64,000 nucleotides of DNA from JBMNMS01 sp050953445. GTDB lineage: Bacteria > Bacillota > Clostridia > Peptostreptococcales > Anaerovoracaceae. The first letter of the stretch is position 1; the number at the start of each line of letters is the position of its first letter. Made by a program: the position numbers and the translations under genes. The stretch is taken from contig JBMNMS010000001.1 of the NCBI GenBank assembly GCA_050953445.1, positions 1,298,669-1,362,668 of the forward strand, written 5' to 3'. The notes under the pieces were generated by a model, which saw only the letters and a list, made by a program, of their open reading frames with translations, ran no database searches and was not told where the DNA came from. Shown in pieces: positions 9,268 through 17,117 of the stretch.

Positions 9268-9402
9268 GCAGAAATTTTTATCTTATTCGGTTGACATGGA
9301 GCCTCCTATGCTGTGTTTTTAGGCGGTAGGGTGGTACCAGTACCGCCCGGCCAGGGGCCTACCACAGCATAGCTCCATGTAAACCGCGATCAAATTTTCT
9401 GC
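9268..9402. repeat. Long multi-arm hairpin between transposase stop and IS left end
   Basis: About 135 bp fold into one nested stem. CGGTTGACATGGAGC pairs with GCTCCATGTAAACCG (one mismatch), then TATGCTGTG with CACAGCATA (perfect), then GGCGGTA with TACCGCC around a short loop. The outermost arms GCAGAAA/TTTTCTGC reach the transposase stop codon. It could act in the transposase mRNA 3' end as a terminator or stability element, or as a DNA structure used in transposition. Confidence 0.75.
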
Positions 9403-10739
9403 TAAACGGCTTCTTTGTCAAAGAAAAGTTCATATAAGAACTTCAATGACAGTTCATAAGGTTCACTATGCCAGATTTCTTTCCATTTATCAGAACTATG
9501 AACAAGATGAGGTTGTACTACTTTTTTCACCTTGTGTCGGACGGTCAAGTTGGCATCTTTACGCTCTGGCTTTAAATATTGGATAGCTTCATATACTTGG
9601 TCTTTGTAACGAACCTTCATTCCAACTCTTGGCCCAAGCAAGACCTCGATTTCTTTTCTGGCGGGTACAAGTGGGTAGCCTTGTGTATCAATTTTGAACA
9701 ACCTGCCTTTGAAGGAGAAACAGCTTGAAGAATCTGTTTTTCGTTTCTTTTTAATGCATAAAATTGTGTCTACATCAATGTTGGACCTGAGAGGGACAAA
9801 GATAGATTTTCCTTCCGGTTCTACCGCAAATTTACGATTATGCCTTGCAAGGTACTCCTCCCTAAGAAAGCGGTTCGCTTCCTCAATTGTCTTTATACCT
9901 TTTCTTGCAAACTCAACCGGCAGCCGACTTTGTAATGTATCCCAAAGCCGCTCTATTCGCCCTTTTGCCCAAGATGTTCTTGCAAAGATGATATCCGTCC
10001 CCATATCGTGCATAGCTCGTCCAAATTGGGTTAGATTCACGATCTTGCCCGCGATGACTTCTTCGACCGTTAATCTGTCTGACTTGGGTGAACGGAATAT
10101 TGTATGACGATCTGAATAAATTGACTGAGGCACCCCATGGCTCAAAATGCATTGGCGCATGGTTTCAAAATATCCGTTTAAGCACTCATTTTCACAAATG
10201 TAAAGCCCCACTACATTACCAGTAGCATCATCAATGGCTCCATGCAAGGCGAGCATCCTGCCATCTCTGAACCAGTTATAAGGCGTGGCATCGATTTGAA
10301 TCAACTCGCCCGGGCAGTCACGGCGCTTGCGACGGCTCCGGCGACGTTTTGATTTTTTTGATTTGGGGCTTTTATTTCCTGCGGATTTCAGTATACTTGA
10401 AAGTGCGGTATATGATATACGAATATCATAATCCTCAGCGAGGGCTTCTTGGAAGTGAAGGAAATTGACGCTTTCATACTGGGGCAAAACGTATGTTTTA
10501 AGTATCTTTTCCTTCACCTCGCTGGATACGGCATGAGAGGGCTTTCTGTTTGTATTTTTGTGGATCAGAAACGTCCCACCTTGTGTAATCAGTCCTTTCT
10601 TTAGGCGTGAAATCTGACGTTCTGAAAGGGAAAGCAGCTCCGATGCTCTCTTGCGATCGATGTTACCATCTATGTAGGCATTCATCACTTTTAATCGTTT
10701 AAGCTGGTTTTGAGTCAATGTAATTCTTCCTTCTTTCAT
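9402..10739 (-). CDS. IS1202-like DDE transposase
   Basis: 445 residues. An N-terminal helix-turn-helix (about 15-50, ASELLSLSERQISRLKKG) is followed by a lysine/arginine-rich linker (about 120-140) and an integrase-type core. Likely catalytic residues are Asp in LIQIDATPYNW, Asp in SIYSDRHTIF and Glu in AKGRIERLWDTL, in the right order and spacing for a DDE enzyme. A C-terminal beta-barrel-like region follows. No frame disruption is seen, so the enzyme may be active. The start codon has no clear ribosome binding site, as in many IS. Confidence 0.9.
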   Translation of the reverse strand: MKEGRITLTQNQLKRLKVMNAYIDGNIDRKRASELLSLSERQISRLKKGLITQGGTFLIHKNTNRKPSHAVSSEVKEKILKTYVLPQYESVNFLHFQEALAEDYDIRISYTALSSILKSAGNKSPKSKKSKRRRSRRKRRDCPGELIQIDATPYNWFRDGRMLALHGAIDDATGNVVGLYICENECLNGYFETMRQCILSHGVPQSIYSDRHTIFRSPKSDRLTVEEVIAGKIVNLTQFGRAMHDMGTDIIFARTSWAKGRIERLWDTLQSRLPVEFARKGIKTIEEANRFLREEYLARHNRKFAVEPEGKSIFVPLRSNIDVDTILCIKKKRKTDSSSCFSFKGRLFKIDTQGYPLVPARKEIEVLLGPRVGMKVRYKDQVYEAIQYLKPERKDANLTVRHKVKKVVQPHLVHSSDKWKEIWHSEPYELSLKFLYELFFDKEAV

Positions 10740-10813
10740 GTTTCATATTCTATTTCAAAAAGGGACATTATCCCAAGTGAATTATATAGTGACATTATCA
10801 TAAGTTAACCACA

Positions 10814-10830
10814 CTTTTTTGATGAAATCG
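10814..10830. repeat. 17-bp target-site duplication, right copy
   Basis: Exact copy of 9179-9195. Its last base is followed immediately by the TTGACA box of the DUF1836 promoter. Confidence 0.9.
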
Positions 10831-10859
10831 TTGACATGGGTTTTTCAAAACCCTATAAT
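10831..10859 (+). promoter_or_regulatory. Consensus sigma-A promoter with palindromic spacer, for DUF1836 gene
   Basis: TTGACA (10831-10836) and TATAAT (10854-10859) both match consensus exactly, with the optimal 17-bp spacing. The spacer holds a palindrome, GGGTTTT-TC-AAAACCC (10838-10853), an obvious operator candidate. The IS target duplication ends one base before the -35 box. Confidence 0.85.
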
Positions 10860-10913
10860 ATGGTTACATGAACAGGATGGGGAGGTAATATGTTATGAAA
10901 TGGAGGAGAAGGC

Positions 10914-11522
10914 ATGAGATATGAGGAATTCGTTAGAAAGATTATGGAGGAATTCACTGGCGATGGCAGGAACAAGGGTATGGAGTTTCCTGGTGTAGAT
11001 CTTTATGTGGATCAGGCAGCATCCTTTCTAAACAGTAAATTAGCTTCCTTTGACGCCGATAACAAGGATGAAATAATCACCAAGGGTATGATTAGCAATT
11101 ACACGAAACATGGAATAATTCCGCGCCCCGTTGATAAAAAATACAGCCGTGAACATTTGTTATTTTTGAATATGGTTTATTATCTGAAAGGTATGTTTCA
11201 GATGAATGAGATACAACGATTGATGAAACCCATGATTAAAAACTACAATTCGGAGTTTGATGAAAAAATAGATCTCATGGCGGTGTGCCAAATAATAGAG
11301 GAACTGCAAAATAGTGAACGAAAGGATACTGAAAAAAAACTTTGGGAAGATATTGAACGGCTCAAGGCAGAGCTTGGGGAAAATGGGATGTGGGACGACG
11401 ATCTGCTGGAAATATTCATGATTATAATGATCCTGGCTATAAGGGCGGATGCACAAAAATATCTGGCAAAACGATTGTTAAACGAATATTTTCCAAAACA
11501 GGAGGGTAAGAGGAAAGAATAG
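10914..11522 (+). CDS. DUF1836 domain protein, putative DNA-binding regulator
   Basis: 202 residues. The N-terminal two thirds match DUF1836, a MerR-like winged-helix region (YVDQAASFLNS, ISNYTKHGIIPRP, LLFLNMVYYLKGMFQMNEIQ). The function is not known; DNA binding is inferred from the helix-turn-helix-like arrangement. The C-terminus is helical and carries a hydrophobic stretch (LLEIFMIIMILAIRADAQ). It is transcribed alone from a perfect promoter containing a palindrome, which may mean autoregulation. RBS GGAGGAGAAGG. Confidence 0.8.
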   Translation: MRYEEFVRKIMEEFTGDGRNKGMEFPGVDLYVDQAASFLNSKLASFDADNKDEIITKGMISNYTKHGIIPRPVDKKYSREHLLFLNMVYYLKGMFQMNEIQRLMKPMIKNYNSEFDEKIDLMAVCQIIEELQNSERKDTEKKLWEDIERLKAELGENGMWDDDLLEIFMIIMILAIRADAQKYLAKRLLNEYFPKQEGKRKE

Positions 11523-11588
11523 TAGACAAATAATGAAATAATGACAAAAAAATATGACGGGGTACTTTTTTTTAATAAAAAAATATAG

Positions 11589-11602
11589 TATGATTTATCA
11601 TA
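11589..11602. promoter_or_regulatory. Palindrome upstream of arcB, possible operator
   Basis: TATGATTTATCATA has 6-bp inverted arms in a very AT-rich segment about 90 bp before arcB. It could be a regulator site (an ArgR- or Crp/Fnr-type protein), but it does not match a full consensus for either. Confidence 0.35.
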
Positions 11603-11633
11603 TTGAAAATTAGATTAAACATATTGAATTGAG

Positions 11634-11661
11634 ATCGGTTGTCGGATTGGTGCCAGCCGAT
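11634..11661 (+). promoter_or_regulatory. Stem-loop in the arcB leader
   Basis: ATCGGTTG (11634-11641) pairs with CAGCCGAT (11654-11661) over 8 bp with one G-U pair and a 12-nt loop, ending 25 bp before the start codon. No T run follows, so it is not a terminator; an mRNA leader structure is possible. Confidence 0.4.
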
Positions 11662-11686
11662 AATAAGATGAAGAGAGGATACGAAA

Positions 11687-12676
11687 ATGACGGTAAACCT
11701 TAAAGGCAGAAGTTTTTTAACATTGCAGGATTTTTCTCCTGAGGAAATCCGCTATTTGCTGGATTTGGCTCATGACTTGAAAGCCAGGAAAAAAGCGGGC
11801 ATTCAGGACTTTAGTTTGAGGGGAAAGAGTGTAGTTCTTCTATTTGAAAAGACTTCAACCAGAACCAGATGTGCCTTTGAGGTGGCTTGCGGAGAAGAAG
11901 GGGCACATGTAACGTTTTTGGATTTTGCCAGTTCCCAGATAGGGAAAAAGGAATCCTTGGAAGATACTGCCAAGGTTTTAGGTAGATATTATTCAGGAAT
12001 AGAATACAGGGGATTTGATCAAAAAATAGTGGAAGATCTGGCGAAGTATTCAGGTGTGCCTGTGTGGAACGGACTCACCGATGTGGATCATCCCACCCAG
12101 ATCCTTGGCGACATGATGACAATTGAGGAGCATTTGAAAAAGCCGCTGAATCAATGTAAATTAGTATTTTGCGGTGACATTAGGAATAATATGGCATATG
12201 CATGGATGTATGGTGGTGCAAAGATGGGTATTCATTTTGTTGCATATGGTCCCAGGGAGTTAGTACCCCATAAGAAGGCTTTAGAAAAAGCTGAAAAGAT
12301 TGCTGCGGAGACAGGAGCCAGAATAGAAATAACAGATGATCCTGCATGTCTTTTAGGGGCAGATGTTTTGTATACTGATGTCTGGGCATCTATGGGTGAA
12401 GAAGACAAGATTCCGGAAAGGGTTAAGATGCTATCTCCTTTCAAGGTGGATATGAAAATGATACAGGCTACTAAAAACCCCAATGTTCTGTTCCTGCATT
12501 GTCTGCCTTCCTTCCATGATTTTGAGACAAAGCTGGCGATGGAGTGGAAGGATAAGGGATTGGACATAAGGGAGGTAACAGATGAGGTTTTCCGTAGTGG
12601 GCATTCGGTGGTATTTGACGAGGCGGAAAACAGGATGCACAGCATAAAGGCTATTGTAATAGCTACCATGGCGTAA
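11687..12676 (+). CDS. arcB: Ornithine carbamoyltransferase, probably catabolic
   Basis: 329 residues with the carbamoyl-phosphate site FEKTSTRTRCAFE (about 51-63), the DHPTQILGD motif, and the ornithine-binding HCLPSFHD motif. It interconverts citrulline + phosphate and ornithine + carbamoyl phosphate. Carbamate kinase follows 10 bp downstream, which points to the catabolic direction, making ATP from citrulline. Arginine deiminase (arcA) and the antiporter arcD are not in the neighbourhood, so citrulline may come from elsewhere. RBS AAGAGAGGA. Confidence 0.93.
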   Translation: MTVNLKGRSFLTLQDFSPEEIRYLLDLAHDLKARKKAGIQDFSLRGKSVVLLFEKTSTRTRCAFEVACGEEGAHVTFLDFASSQIGKKESLEDTAKVLGRYYSGIEYRGFDQKIVEDLAKYSGVPVWNGLTDVDHPTQILGDMMTIEEHLKKPLNQCKLVFCGDIRNNMAYAWMYGGAKMGIHFVAYGPRELVPHKKALEKAEKIAAETGARIEITDDPACLLGADVLYTDVWASMGEEDKIPERVKMLSPFKVDMKMIQATKNPNVLFLHCLPSFHDFETKLAMEWKDKGLDIREVTDEVFRSGHSVVFDEAENRMHSIKAIVIATMA

Positions 12677-12686
12677 AGGAGAGCAG

Positions 12687-13634
12687 ATGGGCAAAGGGAA
12701 AATAGTCATAGCATTAGGTGGAAATGCACTGCAATCAGGAAAAGAATCTGCTACGGCGGAGGCACAATTGAAAACTGTGCATAAAACATGTGAAGAGATC
12801 ATAAAAATCGTTAAAGAAGGCTATCAAATAGTGTTGGCCCATGGTAACGGTCCACAAGTAGGAAGAATTTTATTAGCATCGGAAACGGCAGGGCATGTTA
12901 CCCCTGTAATGCCTTTTGATGTATGCGGAGCCATGAGCCAGGGATACATTGGATATCATATTCAGCAGGGGATGGGAGACGCCATTCGAAGGCATTTGAA
13001 AGAAGCTATTCCGGTGGTCACTGTTGTCACCCAGGTTGTGGTCAGCAGGGAGGATCCCGGATTTAAAAATCCCACTAAGCCAATAGGACCGTTTTACGAC
13101 GAAGAAGAGGCGAAACAAATAGCTTATGAAAAGGGTTATACTATGCGGGAAGATTCGGGGAGAGGCTGGAGACGGGTTGTGGCATCCCCTATTCCTAAAA
13201 GAATAGTAGAGATCGATATCGTCAGAAGCCTGTGGAAGGAAGCCATAGTTATTGCAGCAGGCGGTGGAGGAGTTCCGGTTGCAGAAGATAAGGATGGCTC
13301 CTTAATAGGAGTGGAAGCGGTAATAGATAAGGATTTTGCAGCGGGATTGATGGCGGAAGAATTAAATGCAGATGTTTTACTTATATTGACTGAAGTAGAG
13401 AAAGCGGCTATTAACTTTGGGAAGGCAGATGAGACCAGCCTTAGCCTTATTACAGTTAGGGAGGCGGAAAATTATATTAAAGAAGGTCATTTTGCCCCAG
13501 GCAGCATGCTTCCAAAAATTGAGGCCGCTGTTAGGTTTGCCAAAAGTGGGGAGGGAAGAAGGGCTATTATAACATCCCTTTATAGCGGTGTGAGGGCCTT
13601 AAAGGGCGAAACAGGAACGATTATAATCGGGTAG
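12687..13634 (+). CDS. arcC: Carbamate kinase
   Basis: 315 residues of the amino-acid kinase fold, with the N-terminal ALGGNAL motif, the AHGNGPQVG phosphate loop and the AAGGGGVPV motif. It makes ATP from carbamoyl phosphate and ADP, releasing carbamate. It is the second gene of the arcBC operon, with RBS AAAGGAG. Typical family length and no missing active-site residue that I can see. Confidence 0.95.
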   Translation: MGKGKIVIALGGNALQSGKESATAEAQLKTVHKTCEEIIKIVKEGYQIVLAHGNGPQVGRILLASETAGHVTPVMPFDVCGAMSQGYIGYHIQQGMGDAIRRHLKEAIPVVTVVTQVVVSREDPGFKNPTKPIGPFYDEEEAKQIAYEKGYTMREDSGRGWRRVVASPIPKRIVEIDIVRSLWKEAIVIAAGGGGVPVAEDKDGSLIGVEAVIDKDFAAGLMAEELNADVLLILTEVEKAAINFGKADETSLSLITVREAENYIKEGHFAPGSMLPKIEAAVRFAKSGEGRRAIITSLYSGVRALKGETGTIIIG

Positions 13635-13677
13635 GCAGGAAGGTTTTGACGGAGCGTCATAGGGATTTGAAAAGGAA

Positions 13678-13698
13678 GGGCAGGTTGACAACCTGCCC
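13678..13698. terminator. Stem-loop between convergent arcC and hom
   Basis: GGGCAGGTTG-A-CAACCTGCCC is a near-perfect palindrome just past both stop codons. On the minus strand it is followed by a T-rich stretch (TTCCTTTTC); on the plus strand the T run is poor. Probably the hom terminator, possibly used both ways. Confidence 0.55.
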
Positions 13699-13705
13699 TG
13701 AAATA

Positions 13706-14713
13706 TTATTTGCCCGGTACCACTATGTCATAGGCTGAATTTTTAGCTATAGCTTTACCAATCATTATGATGTCACCCATTACAGCACTACCTGTTGGTA
13801 AGGGGCCTGCCCCCTTTCCATAAAACATAAGCTCACCTACCGCATTGCCTTTGATGAATATAGCGTTAAATTCATTATTGACTCCTGCAAGGGGGTGAGA
13901 AAAAGGAACCAGTGTCGGCTTTACATCGTATTCTAACTTTCCGTCTACCAGCCTTGCATTTGCGGTTAATTTAATTTTATGCCCTGATTCGTTGGCCTTA
14001 GCTATGTCTTCCTTGGAGATACCTGTAATACCTTTCGTCGGAATATCGTTTGGGTGAATGCGCAAACCAAACAACAAGGATATAAGAATTGATAGTTTAT
14101 TTGCTACATCTATACCCTCCACATCTGCCGTGGGATCCGCTTCCGCAAAGCCTTTTTCCTGGGCAATCTTCAAAACATCTTCGTATTTCATGTCGAAATC
14201 AGTCATTTGAGTTAATATATAGTTTGTGGTACCGTTGAGGATTCCCATTACTTCCATATAGGAGTTAGCCTGGAGGGCTTCAATTATAGATGTTATAACA
14301 GGAATGCCCCCTCCTACGCTGGCTTCATATCTAAACATGACTTTGTTTTTCTCGGCCGTTTCCCGAAGGATTTCGAAGGAATCGGCTATAGCTGCTTTAT
14401 TTGCGGTAACCACATGCTTCCCGTTTTCCATTGCCTTAACCATAAAATCGACGGCGGGGTTAATTCCGCCTAAAAGCTCAATAATAACATGGATTTCAGG
14501 GTCTAAAAACAAGTCGTCGGGATTTTGAGTAAAGATTGACTTGTCTACGGTTATGCCCCGATCCCGATCCACATCCCTTTCCAGGATTTTTACTATTTCA
14601 AAATCCAATCCTGTAGATCTGATGATTGAAGGGCGGTTCATTTCAAGAACCTTATATGTACCCACTCCTATGTTGCCAAAGCCCATCAACCCTATTTTTA
14701 TCTTAGATGTCAT
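13706..14713 (-). CDS. hom: Homoserine dehydrogenase, short form without ACT domain
   Basis: 335 residues from the ATG at 14713, which has a TGGGGAGG site 8 bp upstream. The open frame extends 18 codons further but that part looks untranslated. An N-terminal NAD(P)-binding fold (GLMGFGNIGVGTY) and the catalytic domain (ANKAAIA, GILNGTTNYILTQM, EADPTADVEGIDVANKL) are complete. The enzyme reduces aspartate semialdehyde to homoserine for threonine and methionine. The usual C-terminal ACT regulatory domain (about 80-100 residues) is missing, so allosteric inhibition by threonine through ACT is not expected. No thrB or thrC beside it. Confidence 0.93.
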   Translation of the reverse strand: MTSKIKIGLMGFGNIGVGTYKVLEMNRPSIIRSTGLDFEIVKILERDVDRDRGITVDKSIFTQNPDDLFLDPEIHVIIELLGGINPAVDFMVKAMENGKHVVTANKAAIADSFEILRETAEKNKVMFRYEASVGGGIPVITSIIEALQANSYMEVMGILNGTTNYILTQMTDFDMKYEDVLKIAQEKGFAEADPTADVEGIDVANKLSILISLLFGLRIHPNDIPTKGITGISKEDIAKANESGHKIKLTANARLVDGKLEYDVKPTLVPFSHPLAGVNNEFNAIFIKGNAVGELMFYGKGAGPLPTGSAVMGDIIMIGKAIAKNSAYDIVVPGK

Positions 14714-14818
14714 ATTGTCGAACCTCCCCATTGAAATTTCTTTCCGTTTTTCCATATATGAAGACATTATAGTACAATAATCTAAAATTGTCTTTAAAAA
14801 TGGTTAAATAAATATTAT

Positions 14819-14846
14819 AGTATAGGCGTCATATAATTATTTTCAA
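14819..14846 (-). promoter_or_regulatory. Promoter candidate for hom
   Basis: On the minus strand TTGAAA (14846-14841) and TATACT (14824-14819) are 16 bp apart, about 105 bp before the chosen start. Confidence 0.4.
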
Positions 14847-14893
14847 AAATCAGCTTGATTGGAATGGGTTATAATATCATACAGGAGGAAGTT

Positions 14894-15394
14894 TTGATAA
14901 AGCAAAATGTGGATAATCCGGATGAGTGCTTTCATATAGTGCTGGTCGAACCGGAAATACCCCCCAATACGGGGAACGTAGCCAGGACCTGTGCGGCCAC
15001 AGGAACAAGGTTACACCTAATAAGGCCTATGGGGTTTGAAATAGATAACACCAAGCTCAAACGTGCCGGGCTCGATTATTGGCCTAAGGTGGCATTGGAA
15101 ATACATGAAAATTTAGATGCGTTTATGAAGAAATACGGCCACAGGAAGCTATATCTTGCTACCACTCATGGAGAGAGGATCTACAATGAGGTTTCCTATG
15201 AGCCGGGCTGCATGTTTCTTTTCGGCAGGGAAACGAGGGGACTTCCAAAAGAATTAGTCAGAGAAAACCGTGAAAGAACCGTTAGAATTCCAATGAGCAA
15301 GGCGGTGGGTGAACGTTCGTTGAATCTGTCTAACTCTGTGGCCATAATGATATTTGAAGCTTTGAGGCAGCAGGGTTTTCCGAATATGGAATAG
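14894..15394 (+). CDS. trmL: tRNA (cytidine(34)-2'-O)-methyltransferase (TTG start)
   Basis: 166 residues of the SPOUT/TrmH class. Motif 1 is PEIPPNTGNVARTCAATG, motif 2 LFGRETRGLP, and motif 3 IPMSKAVGERSLNLSNSVA, forming the SAM-binding trefoil knot. TrmL methylates the wobble base 2'-OH of tRNA-Leu isoacceptors. The reading frame is open from 14855, but AGGAGG at 14883-14888 points to the TTG at 14894 as start and gives the normal length. The Na/Pi transporter homologue follows closely. Confidence 0.92.
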   Translation: MIKQNVDNPDECFHIVLVEPEIPPNTGNVARTCAATGTRLHLIRPMGFEIDNTKLKRAGLDYWPKVALEIHENLDAFMKKYGHRKLYLATTHGERIYNEVSYEPGCMFLFGRETRGLPKELVRENRERTVRIPMSKAVGERSLNLSNSVAIMIFEALRQQGFPNME

Positions 15395-15416
15395 AGGTTT
15401 GCAAGGGGGAGTTGAA

Positions 15417-17054
15417 TTGTCCAATACTTTTATAATCATCACAAGCATCCTTGGTGGATTTGGACTATTAATGTACGGAATTGAAATTATGAAGGATTCC
15501 CTAGAATGGGTATCCAGGGGCAGCGGTCAAAGAATTCTGGAAATGATGGGCAAAAGCACTTTGAAAGGGATTGTATCAGGAATAACGGTTACGGTTATAA
15601 ATCAAAAAAGCAGTGCTACAACCGGTATGGTCGTAGGGATGGTAAGTGGGGGCATGATTACCTTGATTCAGGCCACAGGTGTAATTATGGGCGCCAATAT
15701 AGGAACTACCGTTACTGGCCAGATACTTGCATTTAGATTGGAGCTATTAGCACCCTGTTTCGTTGCCATTGGAGCCATAACCTGGCGAGTTTCAAACACA
15801 AAATATACTGAAAACACCGGCAAGATTATATTGGGGCTTGGCATCATATTTATTGGCATGATATTCATGGAAAAAGGTTTTGCACTCTTGTATAAGAACG
15901 AAGGGGTAAGGAATGCTATTCTATCCTACCACAGCCATTCTATTGGCAGATACCTTCTTTTGTGTCTGATTGCTTTTTCATTAACAGCATTGGTTCACAG
16001 CAGCAGTTTGTTTCACGGATTGATGATAGCGATGTCCGCCCAGGGCTTGATGCCGCTTGAATTGGCTATACCAATGGTATTAGGACTAAATGTCGGCAAA
16101 TGTATCCCCACAATCATAAACAGCAGGGGAAGGACGAGGACAGCCAGGCAGGCCGCCTTAATACACCTGCTGCTCAATTTATTGGGAGCGATCATCGTCA
16201 TCGTGTTTTTTCGAAACATGGTTTCTTCCGCAATGGAGTGGATTTCTCCCGGGAATCTTCCTCGCCAGATTGCCAATTGGCATACTTTATTTAATGTGGG
16301 TACCACCATTTTGTGCCTCCCTCTCATTCCCCTGTTCGTTTGGGCATCGGAAAAACTCATAAGACCAACAAAGGATGAGCCGGGAAAAGAGGATGCGCTT
16401 GATGTGAGAATGTTGGATGCTCCGGGCCTTGCTATGGCTCAGGCCTTTGCCGGCATAACTAAAATGATGAGTATGGCTCTTGAAAGATTCAGATTGGGTT
16501 TTAGACCTTTAATCCATGAGGGAGAGACCGGGAAAATTGCTGATACCCTGATGGCACAAGAGGAAAACATTTTACAATATCAAAAGGAAATTGAGGTTTA
16601 TCTGGTTAAATTAGGTCAACGCAATATTACAAAGGAACAAAAACATAAAATTAATCTGATGTTTTCGGTTATGGGTGATATTGAAAGAATAAGCGATATA
16701 TGTAATAATTTTATTTCCTTAAACAATTACAAAAGGAAGAATAAAGTCCTGTTCAGCGAAGAAGCTATAAATGATTTAAAGGATCTTCATGATAGAATCT
16801 ATAACGCTGGTACTGATATAATCGGTGCCATGAAGCAAAACGATCCGGAAATGGTCAGGAAGGCTCTTGAAAAGGAAAAAGGCATAAGGGATATAGAGGA
16901 AGGCATGAGGCAGTCCCATATTGAACGATTAAACCTGGGCCATTGTTCACCGGGATCGGGGGTTCTTTTCCTTGATTATGCTGGAACTATGGAGCGAGTT
17001 GCGGAACATATTAGGAAAACAGGGTATTTTGTCATAGAGCTTTCGGCTAAATAG
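15417..17054 (+). CDS. Na/Pi-cotransporter family protein with C-terminal PhoU-like domain
   Basis: 545 residues from a TTG start after GGGGGAG. Residues 1-310 hold about eight membrane helices in two Na/Pi-cotransporter repeats; about 350-545 form a PhoU-like helical bundle. The family's QSSSATT signature reads NQKSSATT in repeat one and VHSSSLFH in repeat two, so both conserved motifs deviate. Transport of phosphate with sodium is the family role, but the altered motifs leave the substrate open. A YjbB-like member is the nearest type I recognise. Confidence 0.83.
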   Translation: MSNTFIIITSILGGFGLLMYGIEIMKDSLEWVSRGSGQRILEMMGKSTLKGIVSGITVTVINQKSSATTGMVVGMVSGGMITLIQATGVIMGANIGTTVTGQILAFRLELLAPCFVAIGAITWRVSNTKYTENTGKIILGLGIIFIGMIFMEKGFALLYKNEGVRNAILSYHSHSIGRYLLLCLIAFSLTALVHSSSLFHGLMIAMSAQGLMPLELAIPMVLGLNVGKCIPTIINSRGRTRTARQAALIHLLLNLLGAIIVIVFFRNMVSSAMEWISPGNLPRQIANWHTLFNVGTTILCLPLIPLFVWASEKLIRPTKDEPGKEDALDVRMLDAPGLAMAQAFAGITKMMSMALERFRLGFRPLIHEGETGKIADTLMAQEENILQYQKEIEVYLVKLGQRNITKEQKHKINLMFSVMGDIERISDICNNFISLNNYKRKNKVLFSEEAINDLKDLHDRIYNAGTDIIGAMKQNDPEMVRKALEKEKGIRDIEEGMRQSHIERLNLGHCSPGSGVLFLDYAGTMERVAEHIRKTGYFVIELSAK

Positions 17055-17117
17055 TGGTATTATAATATATAGGAGTATTTTTTTTAAAATTCAAAATCGG
17101 AAGATAAGGATATTGGA

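Larger units (their letters stand above)
9196..10813 (-). mobile_element. IS1202-like (ISNCY group) insertion sequence
   Basis: The 1,618-bp element is bounded by exact 17-bp direct repeats. Its ends match as imperfect inverted repeats over 23 bp (18 identities); left starts TGTCAATAACTTGTG and right, read inward, TGTGGTTAACTTATG. Both ends hold a second inner copy of the AATGTCCCTTT core, giving tandem sites per end. Target duplications this long are known for the IS1202 group. One transposase ORF, apparently intact, and the sharp duplication indicate a recent insertion. It landed between a terminator and the -35 box of the next gene. Confidence 0.88.
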
